Shown here one piece after another: positions 1-12,560 of a stretch of 64,000 nucleotides of DNA. The notes beneath the pieces were generated by a model. It saw nothing but the letters and a program-made list of their open reading frames with translations. It was not told the DNA's origin and did not search any database. Made by a program: the position numbers and the translations under genes. This DNA comes from Brachionus manjavacas (taxonomy: Eukaryota > Rotifera > Eurotatoria > Ploima > Brachionidae). Where the stretch lies: the NCBI GenBank assembly GCA_019054805.1, contig JAHQIY010000039.1, positions 282,210 through 346,209 of the forward strand, in the 5' to 3' direction. The stretch's first letter is position 1; each line of letters opens with the position of its first letter.

Positions 1-240
1 TTGTTGTCGTCATCGTTTTTAGCTTCTGCCACAGCCACTAACAAGCAGCTACAATTTTTGTTCAATGTCAGGCTACGGTGGACTTTAGGCTTTAGTTTGC
101 AGTGACAAATGGTGATGATGATGATGATGCTGTTATATAATGAGATGGCACTGCTGTTGATGGTTGTTGCAGAGTTTTGCTTGAAGTCTTTCGTGAAGAG
201 TTGCTTGGAGTGATTGATTAGAATTTTGTTTGTGAGCTAA
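1..240. other. Less AT-rich segment, possible edge of a gene
   Basis: Base composition is visibly more balanced here than in the next 10 kb. The minus strand is free of stops from about base 231 to the window edge, and one plus frame is open from base 1 to about 113. Neither frame has a convincing ATG start or a recognisable domain. This could be an exon, a UTR or conserved non-coding DNA of a gene lying to the left. I cannot choose between these. Confidence 0.3.
112..130. repeat. (GAT/ATG)n microsatellite
   Basis: Five consecutive ATG triplets follow GTG and are followed by CTG. On the minus strand this would read as a short His or Ile run if translated, but there is no support that it is. 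Confidence 0.8.
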
Positions 241-1171
241 TAGGCACGAATTGATTGCGTTCGGTAGTGTCTTCAAATGGTTTAAGATCATTATATGTCA
301 TTTCATTGCATTTAGGTACAATTTTGAGTTGGTACAAAGTGCACAATCTGTGATCTTTACTGATACTTTAAATCTGTGTTTAGAATATAAAAATTATTTT
401 TTTTTTAATTAGTTTATTTGTAGGCAGCCAAAGTTGTGTCATTCCACAACTTTGACCAGAGTTATTTTTAAGTCACAAGTCTTTGCTCAAGTTTAAATCA
501 TTTAATAGATTCAGACATCTTTGTTTTAAAATAAATCTATATTAATTTATTTTAGCGTATTATTTATTTATTTATTGAATCGATTTGAATTTGAAGCCCC
601 TTAACTGAGAAGTAAAAAGAAGAAAAAGAAAAATTACAAAGATATAAAAAAAATGTGAGTTCAACAAAACTTGATGAATTTTTTTTATACTGAATTAGTT
701 GATTTAAAAGAATAGTGAATTATTCAGATAATAATAAGAAATTTTTCGAAGAAAAAAATGCTCAAAAAATTCTTAAGCTAAAAAAATTATAATTGATCAC
801 CAACTTCAACCTGCCGTCATTAATTTACTCGTAGAACAAAAAACGCCAGAGAAAAAACTCCACATTTTTTTTTACAAACAAAATAGTTAATGTTTGGAAG
901 AGACCAGATAAAGATATAATAAACTCTAAAAATATTAATGATTTTAAAAGCAAAATTGACAAAATTAATTTAAATTAATATTCATGGGCTTAGCACATTA
1001 TAGCTTTTTATTATTATTATTTGTTACAAGCAAATTTAATCCCAGTAAAATTCAAAATCGAAATTTTCTGAAATATAAGAAAAAAAATATAAAAATATAA
1101 TATCACTTTTTTGGGTGAGTGAAGTTAAGAGCAATTTAGCGGAATAATTATATTTTTGAATGTACTATAAA
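241..1171. other. AT-rich, no gene seen
   Basis: Long A and T runs, frequent stops in all frames and no recognisable domain. A TTTA-repeat stretch lies near 560-576 and a short perfect hairpin at 429-454. Confidence 0.6.
429..454. repeat. Short perfect inverted repeat
   Basis: CAAAGTTGTG and CACAACTTTG form a 10-bp perfect stem around a 6-base loop. It stands out because it is not simple A/T sequence. No flanking genes indicate a role. Confidence 0.5.
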
Positions 1172-1294
1172 TAAAGATAAAGTTGTTTAACGTGAAAACA
1201 GAATTAATTTAAATTCAGCCTCTGAAAAAACTCGGTCCTTTCTATGAAAGCAGATTTAGCATATCTGTTTTCGCCTTAAACAACTTTATCTTTA
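1172..1294. mobile_element. MITE-like element with about 30-bp terminal inverted repeats
   Basis: The left end (about 1173-1202) and right end (about 1264-1293) are reverse complements over about 30 bases. The only differences are at the centre, where ACGTG faces the complement of CGCC. The inverted ends begin AAGATAAAGTTG and finish CAACTTTATCTT. Each is bounded by a TA dinucleotide (1172-1173 and 1293-1294), as expected for TA target-site duplication by Tc1/mariner-type elements. The interior of about 60 bases is non-coding, so the element would depend on a transposase from elsewhere. Family membership is inferred from TIR and TSD form only. Confidence 0.65.
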
Positions 1295-4200
1295 ATCACA
1301 GGGCTCTATATTGTTTTTTATTATTCAACTTTCAACTTATTCAATTATTGATTGTTAAATAACCTTTCTTGAAAATTCAAACAATTTTAAATTATAATTA
1401 TCAATTAGATATCTCTAGATAAAATTAAGCATCTAAACTTTACTTCCAAATAAAGGTAAACATACCAAATAAAGATACTATAAAAGATTAAAAATAATTT
1501 TTTTATGGAACAAAAATTATTATTTAAAAAAAAAATACTGAAACTAGGGCTATTTTTTACTAAAAAATAAGAAAATTAATAAAAAATTGTCACATTTAAT
1601 TAAAACATACTCATTTTTAATTTATTCAAAACAAATAAAGTAAAAAAAAAATAAAACTTGAAAATAAAAACAAAAAATTATTATTTCTCATTTTATTTTC
1701 TTCAAATCTCATAATCTTTGAATAAAAAAATTCAATTATATATATTTATAACTACATTCTAAAAAATGTTTACTTAATAATTTAGATATTTAGATTTTGG
1801 AAGAAAAAATGAAAAATTCATTTCTTTTAGTTCTTAATCCAGGGTCTTTTATCATTATTTACTATATTTACTATTTTTAGTACCAGGAATGCCTTTTTTT
1901 TTATTAATATAAAAATATTTTTTATCAATTATGAGTGAAACTTAAATTTAAATTTCATGTTCAAAACATGAGGGACTTTAAGCTTGTTCTTAGTCCCTCG
2001 GTGTTTTTTCTGTACCTAGCTAATGCTTCTTTCGATTTCAAAATAAAAATCAAAAAAGAAAGAAAAGTTAAATTGAAATAATTATTTAATAGTAAGGCAT
2101 AATAAAAATAAAATCAGTCATAATACAAAAGAGGAATTGAAATTAATAAATAATAAAAGTTAATATCATCTGAAAGTCAATATTTGGAAGCTTTTTAATA
2201 AAAAAAGGATAATTTTTAGTTATTTTTATAAGAACAATACAAATTTTGTTTTTTTGCTTTATGCATCAATTTTCAAAATTTACTCTATTTTTATTATTAG
2301 GTTCAATATCAATAGATAAAATTATACCTTACATCAGTAATTTTGTCTTTGTTATGCATGTAAATGACATAGGTAATAATCATAAGATAATGCATTAAAA
2401 AAATTGATTAATAAAGAATACAATAAGGAAGATTTTTATTTTTTTATTAATTAATTCCCATTTATAACACTAAAAAATTGAGAAATTGAAAATAGTGATC
2501 TTGAATAATTAATTGTAAATAATGACTTATTAGATAGTCAATAATTAATCAGTTTTTTTCAGAAATTCTACTCAAAAGCACGTTTCTTAAAAATTAAAAT
2601 TTCCAATTTATAGTACCATAATAACAAATTTTATCACTATTCTGCAAAATTGCTCCTGTTTCATTGCTCTTATCTTCAGTCTCCTCATTGTGCATCACTT
2701 TTTCTAAAATGAATTCACTTTAATTCATTTAACACTAAAATTTTTATTTTGGCTGAATTAGATTAGTTAATTTTTTATAAACGATAAGTCAAACTGTTGG
2801 GAAATTTTATCCTCAAAGGTATCGAATATTTAAACAGCTATTTAGTGATCAGCCCGATTTAAATTTCTATAAAAACTAATAGAAAAAAGTAAATAGATTT
2901 ATGTATCATTTTGTTATGTTCCTTTGCACTAAATTTGACAAAAGTCTATTCTGTTGTACTAAAATTCTAATGTAACTAGTTATAAAGACATAAATGCTTT
3001 TAATTTAAAAAAAAAATTCACATAATTCCAGAAGAAAAAAAAGACGATCACAGTTCCTAAATGAGTTGAAAGTGTTAGTTTACTTTTATAGTTTTGCCAT
3101 TTTTTGCTAAAGAAAATATCTAAAATTCAATAAGAGTTTACTTTTATTTTTTATTCTTAAATTCTAAATCTTATTTTGGATTTTTTTGAACCTTGTTCTA
3201 AACAAGTCCAGTTGTATCAAGTTAATAAACGATAAATAATCTAAATAAATCACCTTTCCTACTCTAAAAAAATGAAAAATTTTTTTTGTAAATTATTTTT
3301 AAAACTAATAATCACTTCTTTTTTTTCATTTGTAACCCTCAATAAAGATCATGATCAATGCTAAATTGATTTAAACAAATTTATTCGGCAAGATTCCTGA
3401 TAAAATTTTCAACAGTGAAATAACATGAGCTAAATAGAGAAATTAATCAGTTTGAATGACAAATATTTAATGTTATTAAATTAATTAATCGATATTTTTT
3501 ATTTTATTTATTTATGTAAAATAAGATATCAGAATACTTTTGTAAAATTGGCTAAAAAAATTTAATTTTTCAATGAATAGTCAGATTTCTGACTAAATTA
3601 TGATTAAAATAATTTTTTTTTTGATAATTATTTAATAAGTTTACTAGGATAAAAATACGATCTTTTAAAATTTGATGATAAAACTTCGTTCTGCTCCAAG
3701 ACCGAATTCTAGATGACGGAATCGAATTAAGCTACGTCCCATTGACGAATTTCAAATTAAAAAATTATCTTAAAAGAAGAAATACAAATTAAAAAATTAA
3801 GAGAAAAAATCGAATTAGAAATAAAAAATAAAATTCGAGTCATTTGTTCGCAAAGTACTCAATTAAAAATATTTTTATAGAAAGAACGATTAAGTTGATC
3901 CTCAGAAATTAAACGATAAAGTGCAGTTATTTTCCTAATATTGTTCTATTTAATGCTCACTTAATCTCGAAACTCTATGTAAGCAACAATGTTATTTTGG
4001 CATTTTTTTGTCTTTTAAAGCACATTTGCAAAATTGCGTAATTCTGCGTAAAATTTCATACTAACTTTAAAAAAACCGCCATTAAAGGAAAAAAATCCGA
4101 TTTTGCATACGTCTAGCTTAAATACTGAGCTAATAGTTCATAACTTAAAAAAATGACGAAGAGAGGTGTACTAGGTAGAAGTTATACCAATAAATAGAAG

Positions 4201-5080
4201 AAAAGGTAAGATCACTTTCTCTAAATGTGTACCTTTTATATATTCAGGTATTGCTGAAAATACAAGTATTAAATTTTATGCTCTGTTATAAAAATCTAAA
4301 ATATTATGAGATTTTTGTGAAAAAAATTTATAGATAAAAGTGATTTAAGGTTTTCCAGGGAGCTTGACAATCGAAAATCGTTTTATTATTTTCCTAATTT
4401 TCATTTTCAAGATCTGAGATTGAAAATCACTTCTTTCATAAATACTGAGGAGACTTTGCATTCCGAGGACCTTAAAAAACTGTTTTAAAAATGTCATTTT
4501 TCGAATTTTTTTTACTCTTTAAAGATTTATCTAAAAAAATTTTTTTGTAAAACATGAATCATGGTGAAAGAAGTTTTGATTCTCAGAGTAATTTTAAAAA
4601 ATTAAAACTAAAAAACTTTTTCTGCTATCTAAACCTTTTTGTTTTATTCCTTATTTATTATGCAACATTAATTAGATTTATTTTTGGCTCCTATTAATTG
4701 ATGCGCCTTGAATTTAACCAACACATGACAAAAATTATGTAATTTTGTTTGATTTTAAATTCATGTAAGAGCTTAAGTGGCTTACAATTAAAACTTAATG
4801 TAGACTCGAGTACATTTTGCTAATTATACAATAAAAAAAATGAAAGAAAAATAATTAAATTTTTATTTTGCTGCTTCTGAATCTTCACTTTGGCTTTCTT
4901 TTTTCTATTAAGAATTCTGTTAGCTTTACACAAAATCAAACGAGAAGAAATTGAAATTATTATGATTATTTAAAACTAATTTTGAAATATTTATCAATAA
5001 AATCTTCCGAATTAGTTTTATGTTTTTTTTTATTTATTAGCATATGAATAAATAATAATAATTTGAAATATCGAAATAGC
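1295..5080. other. AT-rich intergenic DNA, no gene seen
   Basis: Dense poly-A and poly-T tracts and stops in every frame. No reading frame of note and no RNA gene were recognised. An imperfect hairpin at 1963-2007 is the only structured item noted. Confidence 0.6.
1963..2007. repeat. Imperfect hairpin
   Basis: GAGGGACT and AGTCCCTC form an 8-bp perfect core stem around a 14-base loop. It is extended outside a small internal mismatch by AAAACA pairing with TGTTTT. The core is GC-containing in an AT-rich setting. Function unknown. Confidence 0.4.
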
Positions 5081-8000
5081 GCCAATAGAGGCTGAAGATG
5101 AGCTGGGTTACGTAAGTTTTAATCATAAGAAGCGCGTTTAAATACCAGCCAAATCGCTGCCAGCTCTATTCGAATAAAAAATTTCAATCAAACACATTAA
5201 ATTTGGCTGATTAAATATTTGTCCAAGATCTTACAAGATCTTTTATTTTGACTAGAATCAAAAAATTAAAAAATCACCTGCTGTTTGTTGGTTTGCATTA
5301 AAAGTCAATGGGAAACCATTTGAATAAATGTGCTGTGAATTTTTTTCAAAATGCTCTTCTTCTTTATTGTAAATTCTAAAATATTTAAAAAATACTGATT
5401 ATTAGAAATATGTCCCTAAAGAGTCAATCTTGATTCTTCCGATAATTCAATCCAGTCTAGATTTGGGCGTTAATTAGTTTTTATAAGTTTTTTTTATTTC
5501 ATATTATTTGAATTCCGATGCAACTTTTTAACATTGTTCCTGAAATCTCGAACTACTTAAAGCTCTGATAAGCTGACTATGCTGAAATGAAATAAATTCT
5601 GATAAAAAAAAAGAATGATTAAAATTTTGTTGAAATATTCTCAACAACTTTGCGAAAACATTGTATTCTTAAATTAGAACACATATAAATCATGTAGCTC
5701 TATTTGGCCAAATACTTCCAAAATAAAGTCTAGATTACTGAAAATATTATAAAGCAATTAATTTTCAATTCTTATCTAAACAACATCTTTTGTCTGATCT
5801 ATTTTGAATGTGGTCAGATAAGTATATTCTGAAATTTATAATTATTTTTAAAAAAAAAATCAAAAATACTTAGTTAATTTTTGAAAATTAGTAAAAAATA
5901 TTAAACTTAAAAAATACAAAATTATCTTTTTTTTTACAAACTCTTTTAATAAAAACTAATTTCGATTGTTTTTGAAAAAACTGTTTTCCATGATATATGA
6001 TCACGTGAAACTGCCGAAAAGTCTCATTTTTAATAGAAAAAAAATGTTCTGTTTGAATAGCTTTAAGACAAAATAAATGTCTTAGCGATTATTATCTTAA
6101 ATAAAATTAAGTCTAAAAAGTTTAAAATAAATAAACTGAAAGGAGAAATTAAAAAAAATTAATTTCTCAGCACAGGGGGACCCGTGTATCTTATAAAAGC
6201 CTATGAAATATTAATAAATCAGATCATGAATAATTTATAATCGAATTGATTGAGCAAGAAAAGCCTTCTTGTTCTCATCAAGCATTCTCAGGCTCTGTGG
6301 CCATGATTAATTTAGAATAGAGTGGAAACAAAGACTAAAAGCTTGCATAAAATAGAGCAAAGCGATGTTTTTCATTTATCCACATAATTATCTAGTTTTC
6401 TTATTTGGCATGTAGGTGAACGAACAAAATGGATTCTAATTGGATTAAGGATTACTGGCATCATCAGAGTGATTGCTATGCGATTTGAACGCTATTTCAA
6501 CTCATTGCAATTCCTAATTGATATTCATAATAATTGCAATATCTAATACCTAGTGAGAATCGGCGAACTTTATATATCTTGAAATTGAAGAGTTTTAATT
6601 TTTTTGAAATAAACCAAAAAGATCGATTAATGCAATTTCTATTCTAGAACAATAGAACTAAATTTAGGTTATTTGAACTAATTTTGAGCTATTTATATAC
6701 CATGGTTCTAGTTACACATGATTATTGAACAGATGGCAAAGACTAAAATAATTTAGCAATTGCTTGGAAATTAGGTGTAAAATGTGCCGATGAAATTCCA
6801 AGCTCAATTGCAGTAATGCAACATATGTGTGCTCGAAATGGCCGGCAAGACCTCCTACAAAAAAAAACTATTCTTGAATTTTCTATTTTTCTGTAGCTGA
6901 AAATACTGGTTTACGCAATGCCATTAATCAAAACGGATTTTTTATTTTTGGCGAAAAAGAATCAATATTTTCAGGAAATCGTATCGGCATACCTTGATTT
7001 TCAATATATCATGTTTAGCAGCTCATTAATACAAATAATTATCAAATTAGAAAATATTTTGCACGCAGCACAACCTTGGCTAGAACCAAACCAATTACTA
7101 ATGCTATTAAAATTTATTTTAATTGCACTTTGGTGGCTTTGTTGCACAAAATTGCTCAAATTCACACTAGTAGGAAACCTTGCGAGCAAGTCGAATCTTT
7201 GAGCAAAAATTAAGCCTTGTCAAATCGACAATCTAATTCACTTCGGAGATTGATTTTGAAATTAAGCAAAAGAGAAATTATGAAAGTTTTTCTTTTTTTG
7301 ATAATAATTAAAATTTGAGCCTTCGAGCTTTTTTATGACAGTTAAAGGAATAAACAAAAAGTGGCAAGGATGGATGGTGATAAAAGATTATGCAATTACA
7401 TTGCCAATAAATCGATAGAAAACAACCGATTAGGCATCTTGATGAACTTGTTAGGAAAACTTTTGTTATTTCCATTATAAAACAGAATTACTTTGGCTAA
7501 TTTGTTTCTTGAAATCATAAATAAATTTAATAAAATTTTATTTCAATCGAAAGGAATTGTTGTTGTTTCTTTTTTCTTTTCTTTTTTTTTTATTTCACTT
7601 TTACTTAATTCTATAATCATAAATTATGTTGCTTCGTGAAGTAACAATAAAATACTGGAACCAGACTTTAATTGAACTTTTTTTGAAATTTTTAAATTTT
7701 CCTAGCTTTCCAGTTCAACGATAATTTTTATTCGGAAAAAAACTTAATTCCAAAAACTAAAGTTGTAATGTGCGATGATCGAAAAAAATTATAATTTTAA
7801 ATAAATTTACTTTAATTAATTTTATTTGAAATTTTTTGAACAAATTGAACTTTTTGACTCTAATACGCAGCAACAAGAACACAAAAACAATTTCTTGGTT
7901 TTGTTTTAATTAGAAAGTCCAGTCGAACAAACTTTAGATTATTAGAAATTATTTTATTATGAAGATCAATTCAGGCGATGACAAATTTTGTTATTTTTAT

Positions 8001-8734
8001 CATTTTTTTCAAAAATTACGCCAAATTCTGCAATGACAAAAAATTTAAAAATATAAATTTAAAAAATATAATATTTCTACTAAACTTTTTTATAAAATTG
8101 ATTAAGAAGAAGTTGTGGAAAAAAAATGAAATTTTAGCTCGATTTTTTTGTAATTTAAGCTTTAAAAAAATCCATTACCTGATCCGGTTAATCAAAAAAT
8201 TTCCTAATCAGTTTTTCAATTTATTTTATTGACTCTAATCAAAATGAACATGAGCCAACATAGAAATTTTTTTTTACTCAAATGATCAATTAAATGGTTT
8301 ATTTGATTTTTAAAGATAATTAAACTTAATTTAATTTTATTAATTTTTTAATTTTTTTTCTGCCTTAAATTTAAATTTATTTATATTTAAATAAATGAAT
8401 TTTATTGTCAATGAATAGCTAATTTTTATTTTCGTTTGCCCGAATGGCTGGCTGAACCCCTTCTTGAATGTAAATGCTACAAAATTTTTGCTTTATTACA
8501 CTAATTTTTTAATCTAATTAAAGCTAAAAAAAATATTAAACAACTTTTACCCATTGACTTATTAAATTTTTTTACTGATTAATTGTTTTAAACGAAAGCT
8601 ATTCCTTAACGACGACCATCTACAACTTATATTTAAAGATAAAAAAATTTAAATTCTAATCAAAAATAAATAGTTTTCTTAACATTTTTTTTTATTTTAA
8701 TGATTTAACTCTTGTATTTAAAATGAAATAATTT
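5081..8734. other. AT-rich DNA, no convincing gene
   Basis: Two subregions (about 5085-5170 and 6180-7200) are slightly less AT-rich than the rest. The longest open frame is at 6918-7202 on the plus strand. It would give 94 residues, hydrophobic near its C-terminal third, with no domain or homologue I recognise. In DNA this AT-rich, one frame of that length is not strong evidence. A possible splice-donor-like GTAAGT occurs near 5111. I see no tRNA or other RNA gene. Confidence 0.45.
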
Positions 8735-8827
8735 TTTTTCAAAGAGAGATCAATGATCGTCCAAAACTGATCTAAATTATTCAATAATTGAATTTTAATA
8801 CTGAAAGTTGAAATTTGGTAAGAAAAA
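8735..8827 (+). repeat. Dispersed direct repeat, copy 1
   Basis: This stretch and 9074-9172 share a common series of blocks in the same order: CAAA-AGAGATC, ATCGT-CAAAACTGATCTAAATT, and TGAAA-TTTGGTAAGAAAAAA. By eye the identity is roughly three quarters to four fifths. It is probably a fragment of an old interspersed repeat. No ends or terminal repeats could be defined. Confidence 0.6.
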
Positions 8828-9073
8828 AGTTTTCTTAAATTATTTATTTTTCTTCCTCAATGCTGACACGGCGAGCAAATTGTCTTAATTTTTTTATTCA
8901 ACAAATTAAAGGAAAAATTTCAAACCGTCATTTAAAAATTAAACAGGGTCGGGGGTAGAGTCCTGGTTCAGATTAGAGAACTATTAGTTAAAATTAAAAA
9001 TTAATAATCAAACTTTTTTAACTAATTAAAATCTTTAGTTTAATTATCCAAATGACTATTTTATTTATTTTAA

Positions 9074-9172
9074 TTTTTTTCTCAAAAAGAGATCTATAAT
9101 CGTTCAAAACTGATCTAAATTGTTTTTTAATTAAATTTTAGCACAGAGACTGAAAATTTGGTAAGAAAAAAA
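9074..9172 (+). repeat. Dispersed direct repeat, copy 2
   Basis: Second copy of the repeat at 8735-8827, offset by about 340 bases and in the same orientation. The sequence between the copies shows no clear further similarity, so this is not a plain two-unit tandem. Confidence 0.6.
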
Positions 9173-11653
9173 TAGATACAAAATTTTAATTGAAAGGTCT
9201 ATAATTCGCCGGGATTTTTCTGTTCTTCAATTACCTTAGAGCAATAAACTAATGGTTGTGAAATTGTTTGTTGTTTCACAAAGCTAAATCTTTAATCTGA
9301 GTGAATATCGAGCCAAAATCTATTATTGATATTTTCATCTAAAGCTATTAAAAGCTGTAGCGGTTTGTTTTGATTAATACCGACTAGCAACAAAAAACTA
9401 TCTTTATTTCATTAACCATTCTGGTTTGTCTTATCCAAAAACAGAGTTTTAATTGAACCCTTTTTTGGATATAAACTAATCTAAATCATTTTTGAAATTC
9501 CATGAACAGAATAAAATTAGAATAAAAAAATACTTGAAAACAAAAATTCACTTTGAAGATTAAGAACGAATTGTCAACAAACTCTAAAAACGTGAGTCTA
9601 TTTTGGCAATTTTTAATAAATGATTAATAAATTGAGCCTAATGAATGAGTCGATTGCATTTCCACATTGGATGACAAGCGCTTTCATGAATTATCAGTCA
9701 AACGACTTCAATTTTCACTTTTTTTAATATCATTTATTTAACTTGCATTATAACACAAAAAATCAATAAGGAAAGCTAAACACGTAGAGAAATTTATTGA
9801 AAATTTGTTGCGGGCCCCTGTTGTTAAACAAAGAAGTTAATTGATCAAACAAACACTCTGCTAGCATAATTGCAAAACGTTTTTGTGATATTAGATATTT
9901 AATCAAATATTTAAATAAATTGATAAAGATTTGTTTGATTAGCATTTAATATAACATATTTGTACAGAGCCTTAAGGGTTTAAACTGGCAAGTCGTTTTC
10001 TTTTTTCTCTTTTCTCTTTCCATTCAGGAGATTGCTTTAACTTGGGCTAAACGCCTCTTATTTCATAATGTTAAACAAGAATGCCAGATTTATTATCTAA
10101 ATGATAATTTATTCCAATGCTTTGGCAAAAACTTAAATTTATTGTTATTGCTTTTGTTTGCCCGCGTTTGCATTCAAATCAATCAAGGCACTGAATTATC
10201 GGAATCTTAATTTTGTTGACAGATTTATAATTGAATTTGCTTCTTACATTTGTTGGCGACAATTGTTTTTTAAAGCTCGATTAGACTTGATTTAGCTTTT
10301 GTGTGAGAATTTTCGATTGTTTCATTTAAATTGATCGAACGTATGTTTTTTAGAGAAAAAACAAAACAAATTTTTTTTTAAGAAGAAGAACTATTTTTAT
10401 TAAATCTATTTTGAGAAACAAAAAAATTAAATTTTAAATGTTTGTTTTATTTTATTTTTTGTAGTTATTGAAGGCATATAAATTTCAAACCAACGAGAGT
10501 TCAAAATTTGGATAAAAATTTTACTTTTTTTTTTTCTCAATCTAACAATCGTTAAGACTTAGATCATTAGGGTTAATAAATTATAAACAGATAAAGCAAT
10601 AAATATCTAGCAAGCTCGCTATTCAACACAACAGCAGCCATTTGAGCCAAGTAGTTGCAAAGCATAAGCCAATGCATAAATAAATTATTAGAGCTCTTTA
10701 TTTGTTTAGATAGAATAGTAAGCTTGAAAATGGAGCTCAGATGCAATCTCTACGGAGGAATCAAATTTGGGCATTAGCAATACATTGAAGAATGCCGTTC
10801 GAGTTGTTTGCGAATGTTATCTGCTCAAGTCTAATGATGCTTTTACTCTATTGCTTCAACTAAGAGCATAATATTTGGTGCTTTTTCTACTATCAGCCTT
10901 GGATTAAAGATAAAGAAATAAATTAATATGGTTGCGTAAGAATAGTTAAAAAAATTTTTTTGAATCTAATGTTTTCTTAAGCAAATTAGCTTACAATTAA
11001 TCTATTGATGTGGAATATTATTTCAAGGTATTGGATTAGCTTGTTGAAAAGTGATACTTAAAATTGAAGATATTTTCCTGTGTGCTTTTTTTTGTTTTTT
11101 GGCGGATTATGCAGCAGCGTGTTAGATCTCTTATCAAGCAATTATTTCGATAAGGATTGTTTCTGTGAAAGCAATTAATCATTTTTTTGCTGTATTTTCT
11201 GTTCTTTGTTTAAAATTTCAATTAGGCTTGTTAATTAAAAGAAATTCATTATTCCGTCAAGGCCTTTAATTATATTTTATTTGCAGTGCTATTTATCTTA
11301 TGGGTGCCTTCTAAGCAATCTTATTTTCTTCTTATATTCTGTTTATTTATTCGTTTCTCATTCATTTGTATAAATTAATCAAGAAACTCATCGATCAATT
11401 CCTAATGAAATAATTAACGACTTTTATTCTTAACTAGTCTGTTTAATTAAGAAAATAAACATTTTGTGTTTATTTAAAATTTTTTTAAAAAAAGCTTATT
11501 TCATTATTTTTATTAAGATTTTAATCTATTAAGTCTTGACCATTTGATCATGACCTTGAACTTCAAGTTGCCTATAAATAATCATTAGTTTTTTCTTCAA
11601 CTTGAACATTTGAATCAAAGATAAGTACGAAAATAATTATTTAACTTTATGTT
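9173..11653. other. AT-rich intergenic DNA, no gene seen
   Basis: No reading frame with a recognisable domain. The stretch at about 10590-10900 is somewhat less AT-rich but is interrupted by stops in the frames I checked. A segment near 10535-10570 faintly resembles the 8735/9074 repeat, too weakly to annotate. Confidence 0.55.
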
Positions 11654-12390
11654 TTAATGAAAATTTATTGAAAAATAACATAAATGAAAATATAGTAATA
11701 AATAAAAATAAGAAAATTGAATAAACTGAAAAAAAAACTTTTCTAAACTTTTTGAAAAAAATAAAGTATCCATTTTATTTAAAAATCCATTTAACGTTGT
11801 TTTTTCAACTTCTCTTGGCAACTTGTTGCACTCATTCACGACTCAATTTGTAAAGAAGTTCAATATTGTAAATCCAATTCTGGCTAACTGTTTTTCAAAA
11901 ACATAACTGTGACTTTTAGAAAAACCAATTCCATTCAAACTTATAAAAGTTTTACAATCGTTGCAAAAAATTGTTTAATTAAATCTCTTCTTACTTTTCT
12001 TTTTTTCAAGCGTAGTAAGTTTAAACTTTCTAAGAGGTTCTTCATATCTCAAGTTTCTCGATTCTCCAATTAGTTAAGTGGCCTTATTTGGACACCTTCT
12101 ATGCTTTTGTGTCTTTCTTTAACATCGGATTCCAAACTTGAACTGCAAACTCTAAATGAGGTATAACCAATGTAGTATACACTTTCTGGAATGTTTCCAT
12201 GTCACAATATATAAAATTCCGTTTGATGGGACCTAAGTTTTGATTAGCTTCCTTAATGACTGTCGAGCTGAATTTTTCAAATCGCTAAAAATTGCTCTTA
12301 AGTTTCTTTTCTGAATTGACACCTTTAGTTTGCTTCGCGAATCGCCCTAGTAGAACTTGCCTTTTTGATTTTTAGTACCCAAGTGATATA
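11654..12390 (-). pseudogene. Broken CR1/Jockey-like LINE ORF2, C-terminal part
   Basis: Read on the minus strand, this segment contains pieces typical of the region after the catalytic core of non-LTR reverse transcriptases. In order these are: a GTKNQ-like stretch at the right end; a KEANQNLGPIKRNF-like block near 12205-12260; a thumb block LVIPHLEFAVQVWNP near 12120-12170; and the C-terminal block NECNKLPREVEKT near 11800-11840. The pieces fall in different frames and are interrupted by stop codons, so no enzyme is made. The catalytic domain is missing: the fragment stops at a TAA-repeat tract near 12390. In an intact element the protein would copy the element's RNA at a nicked target site. 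It belongs to a different family from the LINE remnant at 12561-13880, because the shared thumb block differs clearly. Its right end is duplicated in inverted orientation at 15270-15490. Confidence 0.75.
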
Positions 12391-12417
12391 ATAATAATAA
12401 TAAAAAAAAAATAATAA
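12199..12417 (-). repeat. Inverted repeat, arm 1 (LINE fragment plus TAA tract)
   Basis: Reverse complement of 15270-15490. The central part of about 145 bases appears identical by eye. A few mismatches sit near the LINE-inward end (around 12211-12245). The match includes the TAA/A-run microsatellite that abuts the LINE break. Sharing that junction argues for duplication of this locus rather than two independent LINE insertions. Confidence 0.85.
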
Positions 12418-12560
12418 GCTACAGCAAGTAGGCTTGCGGAGACAACTTACTACGGAAGCCGTGGTAGCTGCTTTACATTGACCTTAGAGAATAATTGTTG
12501 TTTAGATCTCTTTGATACTGGAGTTGAGACAGCGCTGCTGTCTCGGCGGTAATTAAGGAA
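12418..12560. other. Spacer between two LINE remnants, GC-richer
   Basis: A short stretch noticeably richer in G+C than the surroundings, with no recognised coding content. It contains a perfect 8-bp stem, 3-base loop palindrome at 12526-12544 (GAGACAGC/GCTGTCTC). It may be a piece of another element, or a drifted part of the LINE to its right. Confidence 0.4.

Noticed and set aside
6240-6320. Short open stretch of fairly normal amino-acid composition
   Set aside because: Only about 27 codons, with no splice-site pair or domain that I could support.
6918-7202. 94-residue open frame on the plus strand
   Set aside because: It is the longest frame outside the array but has no recognisable domain, no supporting neighbours and AT-driven composition. 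A frame of this length can arise by chance in a window this size.
7978-8232. 84-residue Lys/Phe/Asn-rich frame
   Set aside because: Its content is what translated A/T runs give. No signal peptide, domain or context supports a gene.
8441-8500. tRNA-like start (GCCCGAATGGCTG)
   Set aside because: No matching acceptor stem, anticodon arm or T-loop follows.
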